Shown here: positions 1 through 7,907 of the stretch, in pieces
Numbering within the stretch: position 1 is the stretch's first letter
Layout of the letters: every line of letters begins with the position of its first letter
Source of the DNA: Mesorhizobium sp. B2-7-2
GTDB lineage: Bacteria; Pseudomonadota; Alphaproteobacteria; Rhizobiales; Rhizobiaceae
NCBI RefSeq assembly: GCF_006440775.1
Contig: NZ_VFTZ01000035.1
Coordinates: 1 to 46,131, forward strand
Length of the DNA: 46,131 bases
Direction of reading: 5' to 3'
The notes under the pieces: model-generated
The model's input: the letters and a program-made list of their open reading frames with translations, nothing else
Database searches by the model: none
What the model was told of the DNA's origin: nothing
Made by a program: the position numbers and the translations under genes

Positions 1-60
1 CTCCGCTGGGGTTTCAACACGGCCAGTTTGGCACATTCGATGCCGCAAGGGGCCGTCCAC

Positions 61-234
61 CCATCATTCTAGGGCGAAGCAAGGAGGGAAGCGACGCGGC
101 GCAGACCCTAGAATCTATTCCGCAACGTCGATCGAGGAATGCGGCGCTCCAGAATTGGCGCTTGTGGGCGCGCGTGTTTGCACCCCAGCGGTGCTCGAAA
201 GTCACGGAATTCTCGGGTCAAGCCCGAGAATGAC
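61..234. repeat. Palindromic intergenic repeat, family A copy 1 (diverged)
   Basis: The left arm begins near 61 with a CATTCTAGGGCGAAGCAAGG-type sequence and continues through an AAGCGACGC/GCGCAGACCC block. The right arm is degenerate and ends at about 234 in GAGAATGACG. The same arm sequences occur at 27533-27711, 31794-31999 and 38547-38720, where the inverted symmetry is much clearer. Positions 1-60 show no recognisable gene. Confidence 0.6.
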
Positions 235-261
235 GAAGTGGCCGAACGATCGGCCTGCCGC

Positions 262-426
262 TCAGCCGTAGATCTGCTTGTGGATCTGGTAGAGCATCTC
301 GGAACGGTCGGCGCGCAGATCGGCGAGATCGCGGCTGGACAGGTTCTCGATTTCGGCGACGAGGCGGTTGTAGTGGCGGCGCTTGGCCATGGTGGCGCGG
401 GCGCGGGAGACAATATTGTCGAACAT
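262..426 (-). CDS. DUF1127-family small protein
   Basis: This 54-residue protein begins MFDNIVSRARATMAKRRHYN and continues with a basic amphipathic helix and a short hydrophilic tail. That is the layout of DUF1127 (YjiS-like) proteins: an N-terminal R/K-rich helix with a conserved 'L..L....L.D..D' pattern, seen here as 'IENLSSRDLADLRADRSEM'. Family members are often tiny, duplicated in Rhizobiales and linked to stress or phosphate and RNA-related phenotypes; the exact role here is not known. A longer reading frame upstream exists, but the start at 426 is preceded by a purine-rich GAAGAAGG at suitable spacing, so I chose it. The gene is transcribed leftward, away from the gluconolactonase-like gene. 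An inverted-repeat operator candidate lies 59-97 nt upstream. Confidence 0.8.
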   Translation of the reverse strand: MFDNIVSRARATMAKRRHYNRLVAEIENLSSRDLADLRADRSEMLYQIHKQIYG

Positions 427-484
427 GACAGGGTACCTTCTTCGTTGTTCCTCCCTGACGATTGCCAGCATGACACAGGAATGA

Positions 485-522
485 TGCATTGCAAAAGAAA
501 GATGTTGCAATGCACCATTGCA
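485..522. promoter_or_regulatory. Operator-like triple TGC-N3-GCA inverted repeat
   Basis: A perfect 10-bp inverted repeat, TGCATTGCAA at 485-494 and TTGCAATGCA at 505-514, has a 10-nt spacer. The second half also pairs with CATTGCA at 516-522 (TGCAATG, 3-nt spacer). The three half-sites are about two helical turns, then one turn, apart. It lies in the 279-bp gap between the leftward DUF1127 gene and the rightward hydrolase gene at 706, so it could serve either. The TGC-N3-GCA form recalls PhaR/AniA-type sites of alphaproteobacteria, but that identity is inference. Confidence 0.5.
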
Positions 523-705
523 TCCAGCGCATAGCCGGTTAATTGCGCGCTAACGGGCCGTGTATCCGGCGCGCGGCCATGCAGGGTCGTCCGGCGTCAT
601 GCAGTTCTCATCCGTTTTTGTCATACAAATTGCTGGCCTGCCGTCTTGCCAGAACGGCTGCGGGCTGGCTTGATCCGCCCGTCACCTGATGCCGGGAGGA
701 AATTG

Positions 706-1626
706 ATGGCGGCCGCTGACTATTACGAAGTTCTCGATCCGCGCTTCGCGCGCCTGTTCAACGGCAACGCGCAGGTGGAGAAGTTGTTCACCGGATGCCG
801 CTGGGCGGAAGGACCGGCCTGGTTCGCCGCCGGTCGCTACGTCGTCTGGTCCGACATCCCGAACAACCGCATGTTGCGCTATGACGAGACCGACGGCAGC
901 GTCAGCGTGTTCCGGCAGCCGTCCGGCAATTCCAACGGCAACACGGTCGACCGGCAGGGCCGGCTGGTGACCTGCGAGCATTCCGGCCGCCGTGTCAGCC
1001 GGACGGAGTTCGACGGCTCGGTCACCACCATCGCCGACAAATGGAAAGGCAAGCGGCTGAACTCGCCCAACGACGTGGTGGTGCGCTCCGACGGCTCGAT
1101 CTGGTTCACCGATCCGAGCTACGGCATCGACACCGACTATGAGGGCGACAAGGCCGAAAGCGAGATCGGCGCCTGCAATGTCTATCGCGTCGATCCCGAG
1201 ACCGGCGATGTCGAGGCGGTCATCACCGACATGGTGCGGCCGAACGGGCTCGCCTTCTCGCTCGACGAAAGCCTGCTCTATGTCGTCGACACCGGCCGCA
1301 CGCATGGCGAGAAGAACCCCGCGCATATGCGCGTCTTCAATGTCGGCAAGCACGGCAAGAAGGTTTCCGGCGGCAAGGTGTTCGCCGACTGCACCGCCGG
1401 CCTGTTCGACGGGTTCAGGCTCGATTCGGACGGGCGCATCTGGACAAGTGCTGCCGACGGCATCCATTGCTACGACCCCGACGGCACGCTGATCGGCAAG
1501 GTCAAGGTGCCGGAAGTGACCGCCAACTGCGTGTTCGGCGGCAACAAGCTCAACTGCCTCTACATCGCCGGCACCACCTCGCTCTACATGGTGCGGCTCA
1601 TGGTGAACGGGGCCAAGACGTACTGA
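706..1626 (+). CDS. SMP-30/gluconolactonase/LRE family hydrolase
   Basis: The 306-residue protein is a six-bladed beta-propeller of the SMP-30/gluconolactonase family, metal-dependent lactonases that open sugar or related lactones. Expected metal-site segments are visible: 'WAEGPAWF' near residue 32 (Glu ligand), 'NSPNDVVV' near 124 and 'VRPNGLAFS' near 178 (Asn ligands), and 'FDGFRLDSDGRIW' near 238 (Asp ligand). Repeated 'DG.IWFTDP' and 'YVVDTG' strands mark propeller blades. An upstream ATG at 646 is in frame, but GGGAGG at 694-699 sits just before ATG 706, giving a standard family N-terminus. There is no signal peptide, so it is likely cytoplasmic. The tautomerase gene follows 28 bp downstream, so they probably form a small catabolic operon. 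Substrate is not predictable from sequence alone. Confidence 0.88.
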   Translation: MAAADYYEVLDPRFARLFNGNAQVEKLFTGCRWAEGPAWFAAGRYVVWSDIPNNRMLRYDETDGSVSVFRQPSGNSNGNTVDRQGRLVTCEHSGRRVSRTEFDGSVTTIADKWKGKRLNSPNDVVVRSDGSIWFTDPSYGIDTDYEGDKAESEIGACNVYRVDPETGDVEAVITDMVRPNGLAFSLDESLLYVVDTGRTHGEKNPAHMRVFNVGKHGKKVSGGKVFADCTAGLFDGFRLDSDGRIWTSAADGIHCYDPDGTLIGKVKVPEVTANCVFGGNKLNCLYIAGTTSLYMVRLMVNGAKTY

Positions 1627-1654
1627 CAGCGAGGCATATCAGCGGGAGAGAAAA

Positions 1655-1861
1655 ATGCCATTCGTCAACATCCGCATCGTCAAGGAAGTGATCGCCGCCG
1701 ATCCGGCCGGCAAGAAGGCCGACATCGCCAAGAAGGTGACTGCGGCCATCATGGACGCCACCGGGCTCGGCAATGACGATGTCTGGGTGGTGTTCGAGGA
1801 GGTCAACGCCCGCGACTGGTATATCGGCAAGACCGATGTCGAGACGCGGAGGAAGGGGTAG
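1655..1861 (+). CDS. 4-oxalocrotonate tautomerase family protein
   Basis: The 68-residue protein starts MPFVNI, which places the catalytic proline directly after the initiator methionine as in the tautomerase superfamily (4-OT, DmpI, PptA). The rest has the expected beta-alpha-beta layout, with 'KKADIAKKVTAAIMDATG' as the helix and 'DVWVVFEEV' as the second strand. Members act as keto-enol tautomerases in the breakdown of aromatic or other ring compounds and assemble as dimers or hexamers. GGGAGAG precedes the start. Pairing with the upstream lactonase-type gene suggests a shared catabolic route, but no other pathway genes are present. A family B palindrome begins 8 bp after the stop and may act at the 3' end of the transcript. 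Confidence 0.85.
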   Translation: MPFVNIRIVKEVIAADPAGKKADIAKKVTAAIMDATGLGNDDVWVVFEEVNARDWYIGKTDVETRRKG

Positions 1862-1868
1862 CTCTTTT

Positions 1869-2046
1869 CCTTCTCCCCTTGTGGGAGAAGGTGGCCTCGC
1901 GAAGCGAGGTCGGATGAGGGGTGCTCCAGCTTGGCGACGCCGTTTGTCCAGCGACGAGGTCGCCGTCGTCTCACTCCGCTGGAACACCCCTCATCCGTCT
2001 CGGCGCTGCGCGCCGATCCACCTTCTCCCACAAGGGGAGAAGGGGA
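1869..2046. repeat. Palindromic repeat, family B copy 1
   Basis: The outer arms are CCTTCTCCCCTTGTGGGAGA at 1869 onward and its near-perfect inverse ending around 2046 (TTCTCCCACAAGGGGAGAAG). Inside them GGATGAGGGGTGCTCC pairs with GGAACACCCCTCATCC. The middle part is unpaired. A second copy lies at 35001-35146. It sits between the tautomerase stop and the convergent FMN reductase stop, so it could fold in either transcript. Confidence 0.85.
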
Positions 2047-2057
2047 AGACGCGCCAC

Positions 2058-2591
2058 TCACCGTCCGCCAATAACCCCCACGAAAGCCTCGATCGCTCCC
2101 CGCATCGCCTGCCGGTTCGCATCTTCGCCAAGGATCATCTCCACCTCCGCCGGCTTCTTGCCCAGCAGCGCGATCTCCAGCGCCGTCTCCTCATACATCG
2201 CGAACGACATCGTCCGCATGATCTCGGCCAGCGCCGCCCGCGCATAGAGCGAGCGGGGCGAGGCGTGAACCAGCATCGCCGGCTTGCCGACCGCGGCGTC
2301 GCGCGAGACCAGCCAGTCGAGCGCGTTCTTCAGGCCGCCCGGCATGCCATGCGCATATTCCGGGCAGGAGACGATGACGCCGTCCGCGCGGGTCACCGCC
2401 TCGATCAGCGCCGCCGCTTGGGGCGGCGTGCGCGCGCCCTCGTCGTCGGGATTGAAGATCGGCAAGCGGCCGAGGCCATCATAAACCTCGACGCGGCAGG
2501 CCGCGGGCGCGTTGGCGGCCAATGCGGCAACCAGGGCCGAGTTGGTCGAGGCGGCGCGCAGGCTGCCCGATATGGCGATGATCTCGATCAA
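2058..2591 (-). CDS. NADPH-dependent FMN reductase
   Basis: This 177-residue protein has the flavodoxin-like fold of the NADPH-dependent FMN reductase family (PF03358 type: ArsH, ChrR, SsuE and azoreductase relatives). The N-terminal 'AISGSLRAASTNSAL' forms the phosphate-binding loop for FMN, and 'CPEYAHGMPGGLKNALDWL' around residues 83-101 is the hallmark flavin-contact segment. Length is typical. Such enzymes reduce free or bound flavin and often quinones or metal ions; the precise substrate cannot be assigned. The gene runs leftward, with family B repeat DNA immediately after its stop. The next gene to the right, also leftward, ends 37 bp upstream of its start, so cotranscription is possible. 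Confidence 0.88.
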   Translation of the reverse strand: MIEIIAISGSLRAASTNSALVAALAANAPAACRVEVYDGLGRLPIFNPDDEGARTPPQAAALIEAVTRADGVIVSCPEYAHGMPGGLKNALDWLVSRDAAVGKPAMLVHASPRSLYARAALAEIMRTMSFAMYEETALEIALLGKKPAEVEMILGEDANRQAMRGAIEAFVGVIGGR

Positions 2592-2628
2592 GGGAGAGCC
2601 GGACGAACGGTTGAGTCGTTCGGCAAGC

Positions 2629-3249
2629 CTACCACATGGTCTGGCGGTAATCGTGGTCCAGCTCGCGGTCGATCTCGCCGGCGCTTTCGCTGAGCGCCAG
2701 CTGGTCGCGGATGATCTGGCCGAGGGTCGGCAGGGTCGCGCGGTCGTACCAGGTCTCAGGCTTCCACAGATCAGAGCGCATGAAGGCCTTGGCGCAATGC
2801 ATATAGGCGGCCTTGACCGTCACCACGATCACGCTCTGCGGCTCCTTGCCGTCGACGGCCAGGCGTTCGCGCAAGGTGGGATCGACGGTGATGCGGGCGT
2901 CGCCATTGACGCGCAGCGTCTCGTTCATGCCCGGGATGAGGAAAAGCAGTCCGACCGGTGGGTTGCGGATGATGTTTTCCAGCGTGTCCAGACGGTTGTT
3001 TCCGGGACGGTCGGGAATGGCGATGGTGGAGTTGTCGAGGATGGCGGCGAAGCCGGGCTTGTCGCCCTTGGGTGTGACGTCGGCATTGCCGGCGCCGTCG
3101 GAGGAGCCGATCAGGACGAAGGGGCTCTTGCCGATGAAGGAGCGGCAATGGCCGTCGAGGGCCTTGAGCTCCTTGCGGATCGAGCCGTCGGTCGGCCGGG
3201 GCGTCTTGTAGACCGTCCTCAGCTCGTCATGCGTAGTGAGGAATTCCAT
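2629..3249 (-). CDS. Pyridoxamine 5'-phosphate oxidase-family FMN-binding protein
   Basis: The 206-residue protein matches the PPOX-fold split-barrel flavoproteins of the MSMEG_1061/DR2398 type. Landmarks are 'KALDGHCRSFIGKSPFVLIG' near residue 28, 'DVTPKGDKPGF' near 57, 'IAIPDRPGNNRLDTLENI' near 76 and 'LLFLIPGMNETLRVNG' near 99; together these form the FMN-binding barrel. Proteins of this subgroup are usually annotated as FMN-binding and not as true pyridoxamine phosphate oxidase, so I give no gene symbol. The frame stays open for another 286 codons upstream, but that is a shadow of yciB and ftsY. The ATG at 3249 follows an AAAGGGGGG ribosome-binding site. A 71-bp repeat (family D) separates it from yciB. 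Confidence 0.82.
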   Translation of the reverse strand: MEFLTTHDELRTVYKTPRPTDGSIRKELKALDGHCRSFIGKSPFVLIGSSDGAGNADVTPKGDKPGFAAILDNSTIAIPDRPGNNRLDTLENIIRNPPVGLLFLIPGMNETLRVNGDARITVDPTLRERLAVDGKEPQSVIVVTVKAAYMHCAKAFMRSDLWKPETWYDRATLPTLGQIIRDQLALSESAGEIDRELDHDYRQTMW

Positions 3250-3264
3250 ACCGCCCCCCTTTCT

Positions 3265-3335
3265 GACGCAATTCCGGACGGAGATTACGGCGAAGTCGCC
3301 GAACCCGACCGGCAGCCGCTTTTCCTGGAATTGCT
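3265..3335. repeat. 71-bp interspersed palindromic element, family D copy 1
   Basis: The element runs from GACGCAATTCCGGACGGA to TTTTCCTGGAATTGCT. Its ends are imperfect inverted repeats (GCAATTCC-GGA and TCC-TGGAATTGC). A copy of exactly the same length lies at 40704-40774. This copy abuts the stop codon of yciB and lies 15 bp upstream of the flavoprotein start. Confidence 0.75.
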
Positions 3336-3992
3336 TTAGTTTCCGGCCTTCTCTTGCTTGGACTTTTCCTCCAGCGAGTGGCGCATGATCAGCGGCATCT
3401 GGCTGAAGGTGAACAGCAAAGTGATCGGGATGGTGCCCCAGACCTTGAAATAAAGCCAGGTCGCCTCGGAAAAGTTGCGCCACACGACCTCGTTGAGCAC
3501 GGCGAGGAACAGGAAGAACAGGCCCCAGCGGAAGGTCAGCTTGCGCCAGCCCTCGGCATCGAGCTGGAAGGCGGAATCGAAGACGTAGCCGAGCAGCGAG
3601 CGGCCGAACAGCAGCCCGCCGAGCAGCGTGACGCCGAACAGCGAATTGATGATCGTCGGCTTCATGAAGGCGAAGGTCTTGTCCTGCAGGTAAAGCGCCA
3701 GCGCGCCGAAGACGAACACGACGATCGCCGAGACCAGCGGCATCAGCGGCAGGCTGCGCGTCAGCAGCCAGGAGGCGCTCAGCGAAAGCGCCGTCGCGGC
3801 CATGAAGAAGGCGGTGGCGATCAGGATCGGCTCGCCGAGATGGGCGAGCACCGGAAATTTCTCGGCCAGCCACTCGCCGCGGATGGTGGTGAAGAAGAAC
3901 ACCAGGCCAGGGCCAAGCTCGAGCAGGAACTTCAAGCCGGGGTTGATCGGCTTGCGGCGTGGATCGGACGGGTCGCGTTCGATGATATTCAT
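3336..3992 (-). CDS. yciB: Inner membrane protein YciB / septation protein A
   Basis: The 218-residue protein has about five or six hydrophobic segments (for example 'LLELGPGLVFFFTT', 'IVVFVFGALALYLQD' and 'GLFFLFLAVLNEVVW'). It carries the family signatures 'NSLFGVTLLGGLLFGRSLL' and 'WRNFSEATWLYFKVWG', so it is YciB (IspZ/septation protein A), an inner membrane protein linked to cell envelope synthesis and septation. The start at 3992 (MNIIERDPSD) has AAGGA upstream; an in-frame ATG at 4058 would overlap ftsY and lacks support. It lies 62 bp downstream of ftsY in the same direction, a common rhizobial arrangement. The length is slightly above the enterobacterial protein because of a C-terminal basic tail. 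Confidence 0.9.
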   Translation of the reverse strand: MNIIERDPSDPRRKPINPGLKFLLELGPGLVFFFTTIRGEWLAEKFPVLAHLGEPILIATAFFMAATALSLSASWLLTRSLPLMPLVSAIVVFVFGALALYLQDKTFAFMKPTIINSLFGVTLLGGLLFGRSLLGYVFDSAFQLDAEGWRKLTFRWGLFFLFLAVLNEVVWRNFSEATWLYFKVWGTIPITLLFTFSQMPLIMRHSLEEKSKQEKAGN

Positions 3993-4054
3993 AAAAGTCC
4001 TTCTTGCGCACGATCTGGCCGAAAAGCAGGCGGCCTTGCAAGATCGCGCCTTGT

Positions 4055-5680
4055 TCAAGCCACGCCGGCGATGGCTCTCGCGAATTCGCTGGCGGAAAAC
4101 GGTTCAAGGTCGTCGACCTGCTCGCCGACGCCGATGAAATAGACCGGCAGCCGGTGCTTGGCGGCGATCGCCACCAGAATACCGCCGCGCGCCGTGCCGT
4201 CCAGCTTGGTCATCACCAGGCCGTTGACGCCGGCGACGTTGCGGAAGATCTCAACCTGGTTCAGCGCGTTCTGGCCGGTTGTGGCATCGACCGTCTGCAG
4301 CACCGTGTGCGGCGCTTCGGGATCGAGCTTGCCCAGCACGCGCACGATCTTCTCCAGCTCGGCCATCAGCTCGGTCTTGTTCTGCAGGCGCCCAGCCGTG
4401 TCAATGATCAGCACGTCGGAGCCGGCCTCCTTGGCCTTCTCGAATGCGTCATAGGCAAGGCCCGCCGCATCGGCGCCGAGCTTGGAGGCGACGACCGGCG
4501 ATTTCGTGCGCTCGCCCCAGATCTTGAGCTGCTCGATCGCGGCGGCGCGGAACGTGTCGCCGGCGGCTAGCATCACCTTGAGGCCGCCATCGGTGAGCTT
4601 GGCGGCCAGTTTGCCGATGGTGGTGGTCTTGCCGGTGCCATTGACGCCGACGACCAGGACGACATGCGGCTTGTGGCTGAGGTCGAGCTCGAGCGGCCTG
4701 GCGACCGGCGCCAGCACCTTCTCCACCTCCGCCGCCATCACGGCGCGGACTTCCGAGTCCGAGACATCCTTGCCGTAGCGGCTGGAGGCAAGCGAATCGG
4801 TGACGCGCAGCGCGGTTTCCACGCCGAGATCGGCGCGGATCAGCACGTCCTCCAGGTCCTGCAGCGTGTCTTCGTCCAATTTGCGCTTGGTGAAGACGCC
4901 GGCGATGTTGCCGGTGAGCTCGCGCGATGAGCGGGCAAGCCCTTCGCGCATGCGCTGAAACCAGGAGCGCCGCGGCGCCGGCTCCGGCGCCTTCACCGGC
5001 TCGGCCTTCTGTTCGACCTTTTTTGAGACCGTTACCTTGCCGGCAGAGGGGGCGGGTGTCGACGGCGACGGCAAAGCCTCCGGCTCCGGTGCGATCTCGG
5101 CATGGATCGGCTGCAGCTCGACGGGCGCGGGCTGTCGAATAGGAGGCGCGATTTCCGCTACGGCTTCGGCGGATGGTTCCACAGAGGGCGGCGCCGCTGG
5201 CGGAACCTCGATGGGCGCCGGCGTTTCGACCGGGACTTCGGCAGGCGGCGTCGGCACTTCGACCGGTGGCTGCTCAGGCAGCGGTTCCGGACGCGAAGGC
5301 TCGATGTCAGGCTGAGTCGGCACAGGTGCGGGCACTTCCTGCGGAGCAGGTTCGGGTGCTGGCGCGGGTAAAGGCTCAGGTTGTGCCGGCGGCACTTCCT
5401 CAGGGGCAGGCGTCTCCGGCTTCTCGGGCGCCGGTTGCGGCTCTTCTTCCGGCTCGGGCTGAGGCAGCGGTTCCGGCTCGGCGGGAATGGTGGGTTCTGG
5501 CACCGGCGGGATGGATGGAGCGGGCTCCGGCTTCGGCTCTTCGGGGACCGGTTGAGGCTCAGCCTCCGGCTTCAGCGCCTCCAGCGCGTCCCATTTGATC
5601 GGCGGCAGCGTCTCGTCGACGCGCTCCTCGACGACTTCTTTCCTGCCGAACGAAAATATCTTCTTGAAGAAACCAGCCAT
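4055..5680 (-). CDS. ftsY: Signal recognition particle receptor FtsY
   Basis: FtsY docks the SRP-ribosome complex at the inner membrane and hydrolyses GTP with Ffh during cotranslational targeting. The 541-residue protein begins with an amphipathic MAGFFKKIFSFGRK membrane anchor. A very long Pro/Glu/Ala-rich linker (about residues 20-230) follows, then the N domain ('WFQRMREGLARSSRELTGNI' onward) and the GTPase G domain with P-loop 'GVNGTGKTTTIGK', 'DTAGRLQN' and 'TKLDGTARGG'. It ends 'ASEFARAIAG', close to the family C-terminus. The linker is far longer than in E. coli and consists of repeats of P-E/P-A units, giving an acidic, probably disordered tether. It sits between mtaB (14 bp upstream) and yciB in a leftward operon. 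Confidence 0.96.
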   Translation of the reverse strand: MAGFFKKIFSFGRKEVVEERVDETLPPIKWDALEALKPEAEPQPVPEEPKPEPAPSIPPVPEPTIPAEPEPLPQPEPEEEPQPAPEKPETPAPEEVPPAQPEPLPAPAPEPAPQEVPAPVPTQPDIEPSRPEPLPEQPPVEVPTPPAEVPVETPAPIEVPPAAPPSVEPSAEAVAEIAPPIRQPAPVELQPIHAEIAPEPEALPSPSTPAPSAGKVTVSKKVEQKAEPVKAPEPAPRRSWFQRMREGLARSSRELTGNIAGVFTKRKLDEDTLQDLEDVLIRADLGVETALRVTDSLASSRYGKDVSDSEVRAVMAAEVEKVLAPVARPLELDLSHKPHVVLVVGVNGTGKTTTIGKLAAKLTDGGLKVMLAAGDTFRAAAIEQLKIWGERTKSPVVASKLGADAAGLAYDAFEKAKEAGSDVLIIDTAGRLQNKTELMAELEKIVRVLGKLDPEAPHTVLQTVDATTGQNALNQVEIFRNVAGVNGLVMTKLDGTARGGILVAIAAKHRLPVYFIGVGEQVDDLEPFSASEFARAIAGVA

Positions 5681-5694
5681 GCGTCTCGCAGTTC

Positions 5695-7023
5695 TCAGGC
5701 GGCTTGCGCGGCAAGCGGGGCCGCAATCAGTCGGGCGCCGTCATGGCCGGCGACCATGGCGTCGACGATTTCGCCGGGCGCGCCGGCGTCGATCGCGGCC
5801 AGCGTAAAACCTTCGGTGCGGCCAAGCCCGTCGCGCTCGACCAGAATCGATTGCCGTGTGCCGGAGAGCGACGACAAGTGACGACAGTAGGCGGCCTCGC
5901 CGGCGACGCGCAGCCTCGCGGCGCGCGCCTTCACCACCTCACGGCGAACCTGCGGCATGCGCGCGGCCGGCGTGCCTTCGCGTGGCGAGAACGGGAAAAC
6001 GTGCAGATGCGTCAGGCCGCATTCCTCGACTATTCTTTCCGAATTCTCGAACATCGCCTCGGTCTCGGTCGGGAAGCCGGCGATGATGTCGGCGCCGAAG
6101 ACGACGCCCGGACGCAGCTTGCGCACGTCCTCGCAGAAGCGGATCGACTGGTCGCGCAGATGGCGGCGCTTCATGCGCTTCAGGATCATGTCGTCGCCCG
6201 ACTGCAGCGACAGATGCAGATGCGGCATCAGCCTCTGTTCAGTGGCGATGGCGTCGAGCAGGTCGTCGTCGGCCTCGATGGAATCGATCGAGGACAATCT
6301 CAGCCGCTTCACGTCGGGCACCTGGCGCAGGATCGTCTTCACCAGCTTTCCGAGTTTTGGCGCCCCCGGCAGGTCGGCGCCGAAGCTCGTCATGTCGACG
6401 CCGGTCAAAACGATCTCGGCATAGCCGTTGCCGGCCAGCCGCTTCACCTGCTCGACCACCGCGCCCATCGGCACGGAGCGCGAGTTGCCGCGGCCGTAGG
6501 GGATGATGCAGAAGGTGCAGCGATGGTCGCAGCCATTCTGCACCTGCACGAAGGCGCGCGCGCGGCCCTCGATGGCGTCGACCATGTGGCTTGCCGTCTC
6601 GCGCACCGAAAAAATGTCGTTGACGCGCGCCTTCTCGGTGTCGTTGACGCCGAAATCGGGCAGCGCGCGGTAGGAGTTGGCCTTGAGCTTCTCCTCATTG
6701 CCGAGCACCAGGTCGACCTCGTCCATCGCGGCGAAATTCTGCGGCTCGGTCTGGGCCGCGCAGCCGGTGACGATGATGCGGGCTGAAGGGTTCTCGCGGC
6801 GCGCCTTGCGGATCGCCTGCTTGGCCTGGCGCACCGCTTCGGCGGTGACGGCGCAGGTGTTGAAGATGAAGGCGCCGCCATTGAGCTCACCCAGGCCGGC
6901 GTTTTCGGCCTCGCGGCGCATCACTTCCGATTCATAGGTGTTGAGGCGGCAGCCGAAGGTGACGACGTCGATGCCTGTCGTGGTGGAGGCTTGGGATACC
7001 ACGCCTTTTTGAAGGGCGGACAT
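5695..7023 (-). CDS. mtaB: tRNA t6A37 methylthiotransferase MtaB
   Basis: MtaB converts t6A37 to ms2t6A37 in ANN-decoding tRNAs; it is a radical SAM methylthiotransferase with two [4Fe-4S] clusters. In this 442-residue protein the N-terminal UPF0004 domain shows cysteines at about 25 ('TFGCRLNTYES'), 57 ('NTCAVT') and 88 ('TGCAAQ'). The radical SAM motif C165-x3-C169-x2-C172 is in 'NGCDHRCTFCIIPYGRGNSR'. A TRAM-like C-terminal region follows. The start at 7023 shares one base with the dapF stop (TGATG), so translation is coupled to dapF. An extension of the frame upstream is a shadow of dapF. MtaB, not MiaB or RimO, is favoured by the 'GCRLNTYE' signature, length and position beside dapF and ftsY. 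Confidence 0.93.
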   Translation of the reverse strand: MSALQKGVVSQASTTTGIDVVTFGCRLNTYESEVMRREAENAGLGELNGGAFIFNTCAVTAEAVRQAKQAIRKARRENPSARIIVTGCAAQTEPQNFAAMDEVDLVLGNEEKLKANSYRALPDFGVNDTEKARVNDIFSVRETASHMVDAIEGRARAFVQVQNGCDHRCTFCIIPYGRGNSRSVPMGAVVEQVKRLAGNGYAEIVLTGVDMTSFGADLPGAPKLGKLVKTILRQVPDVKRLRLSSIDSIEADDDLLDAIATEQRLMPHLHLSLQSGDDMILKRMKRRHLRDQSIRFCEDVRKLRPGVVFGADIIAGFPTETEAMFENSERIVEECGLTHLHVFPFSPREGTPAARMPQVRREVVKARAARLRVAGEAAYCRHLSSLSGTRQSILVERDGLGRTEGFTLAAIDAGAPGEIVDAMVAGHDGARLIAAPLAAQAA

Positions 7024-7907
7024 CAGGCGGCGCTTTCGGTGTCGCGAACCCAGGCGCCGGTCGAGGGATCGAAGCTGCCGGAAAATTCCCATTCGGCGGC
7101 ACCTGTCAGGACGACGTGGTCGTCGTCGCGCCATTCGACGTTGAGCTCGCCGCCGCCGGGCGTGAGCAGCGTGACGCTGCGGCCGGTGCGCCTGGTGCGG
7201 GCCGCCGCCACCGCGGCGGCGCAAGCCGCCGAGCCACAGGCCTTGGTGAGGCCGGCGCCGCGCTCCCAGGTGCGGATGATCATCGTGCGAGGCGAAGTCA
7301 CCTGGGCGATGGTGATGTTGGCGCGCTCGGGGAAGATCGGATGGTTCTCAAGCAGCGGGCCGAAGCGGTCCAGCTCATAAGACCAGACGTCGTTGTCAAC
7401 CCAGAAGATCACGTGCGGGTTGCCCATCGACACCGCCGAGGGCGAATGCAGCACCGGGGCGTCGATCGGGCCGATCTGCAGCTCGATCATGCGGGTGTCG
7501 CGAAACTCTTCCGCCAGCGGGATCTCCTGCCAGCCGAAACGCGGCTTGCCCATGTCGACCGAGATAAGGCCGTCGGCATGCTCCTGCGCATTCAAGATGC
7601 CGGCGCGGGTCTCGAAGGTGAAGCTCTTGTTGCCCGTCTCGGCGGCCAGAGCCTGCACCACGCAGCGCATGCCGTTGCCGCAAGCCTGCGCGCTGGTGCC
7701 GTCGGAGTTCAGGATGTCGACATAATAGGCGGTGCCCGGCGTCTTCGCGTCGTGGATCGCCATGATCTGGTCGAACTTCGTCGCCGCGTCGTCATTGAGG
7801 GCGATCGCGGCCGCCGCCGTCACCTTGTCGGCGCGGCCGCGCATATCGGCAACGATGATCTCGTTGCCGATGCCGTTCATCTTGGCGAAGGGGGCGCTGC
7901 CTGCCAT
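7023..7907 (-). CDS. dapF: Diaminopimelate epimerase
   Basis: DapF interconverts LL- and meso-diaminopimelate, the last step before lysine and a peptidoglycan precursor. The 294-residue protein has the two symmetric catalytic cysteines in 'QACGNGMRCV' (C76) and 'TKACGSAACA' (C224). It also has the N-terminal 'FAKMNGIGNEIIVAD' (the usual form has a Gly-Asn-Asp-Phe-type segment, here GNEI), and 'MGNPHVIFWVD' and 'RTWERGAGLT' are conserved. Start at 7907 is the first ATG and gives a family-typical N-terminus. It is first in the leftward dapF-mtaB-ftsY-yciB set. The 173-bp region upstream contains the repeated CCAATCCGTTTGG motif at about 7921-7946, whose meaning is unknown. Confidence 0.94.
   Translation of the reverse strand: MAGSAPFAKMNGIGNEIIVADMRGRADKVTAAAAIALNDDAATKFDQIMAIHDAKTPGTAYYVDILNSDGTSAQACGNGMRCVVQALAAETGNKSFTFETRAGILNAQEHADGLISVDMGKPRFGWQEIPLAEEFRDTRMIELQIGPIDAPVLHSPSAVSMGNPHVIFWVDNDVWSYELDRFGPLLENHPIFPERANITIAQVTSPRTMIIRTWERGAGLTKACGSAACAAAVAAARTRRTGRSVTLLTPGGGELNVEWRDDDHVVLTGAAEWEFSGSFDPSTGAWVRDTESAA

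Noticed and set aside
139..534. Rightward ORF of 131 codons at the window start
   Set aside because: It covers the family A repeat and the antisense of the DUF1127 gene; its translation has no family pattern.
1773..2693. Rightward open frame across the tautomerase end, the family B palindrome and the FMN reductase
   Set aside because: It runs through a non-coding palindrome and antisense to a clear FMN reductase; the translation is low-complexity Arg-rich.
2629..4107. A 492-residue fusion of the PPOX-like protein with upstream sequence
   Set aside because: The upstream part is antisense-frame shadow of yciB and ftsY; a strong ribosome-binding site supports the start at 3249.
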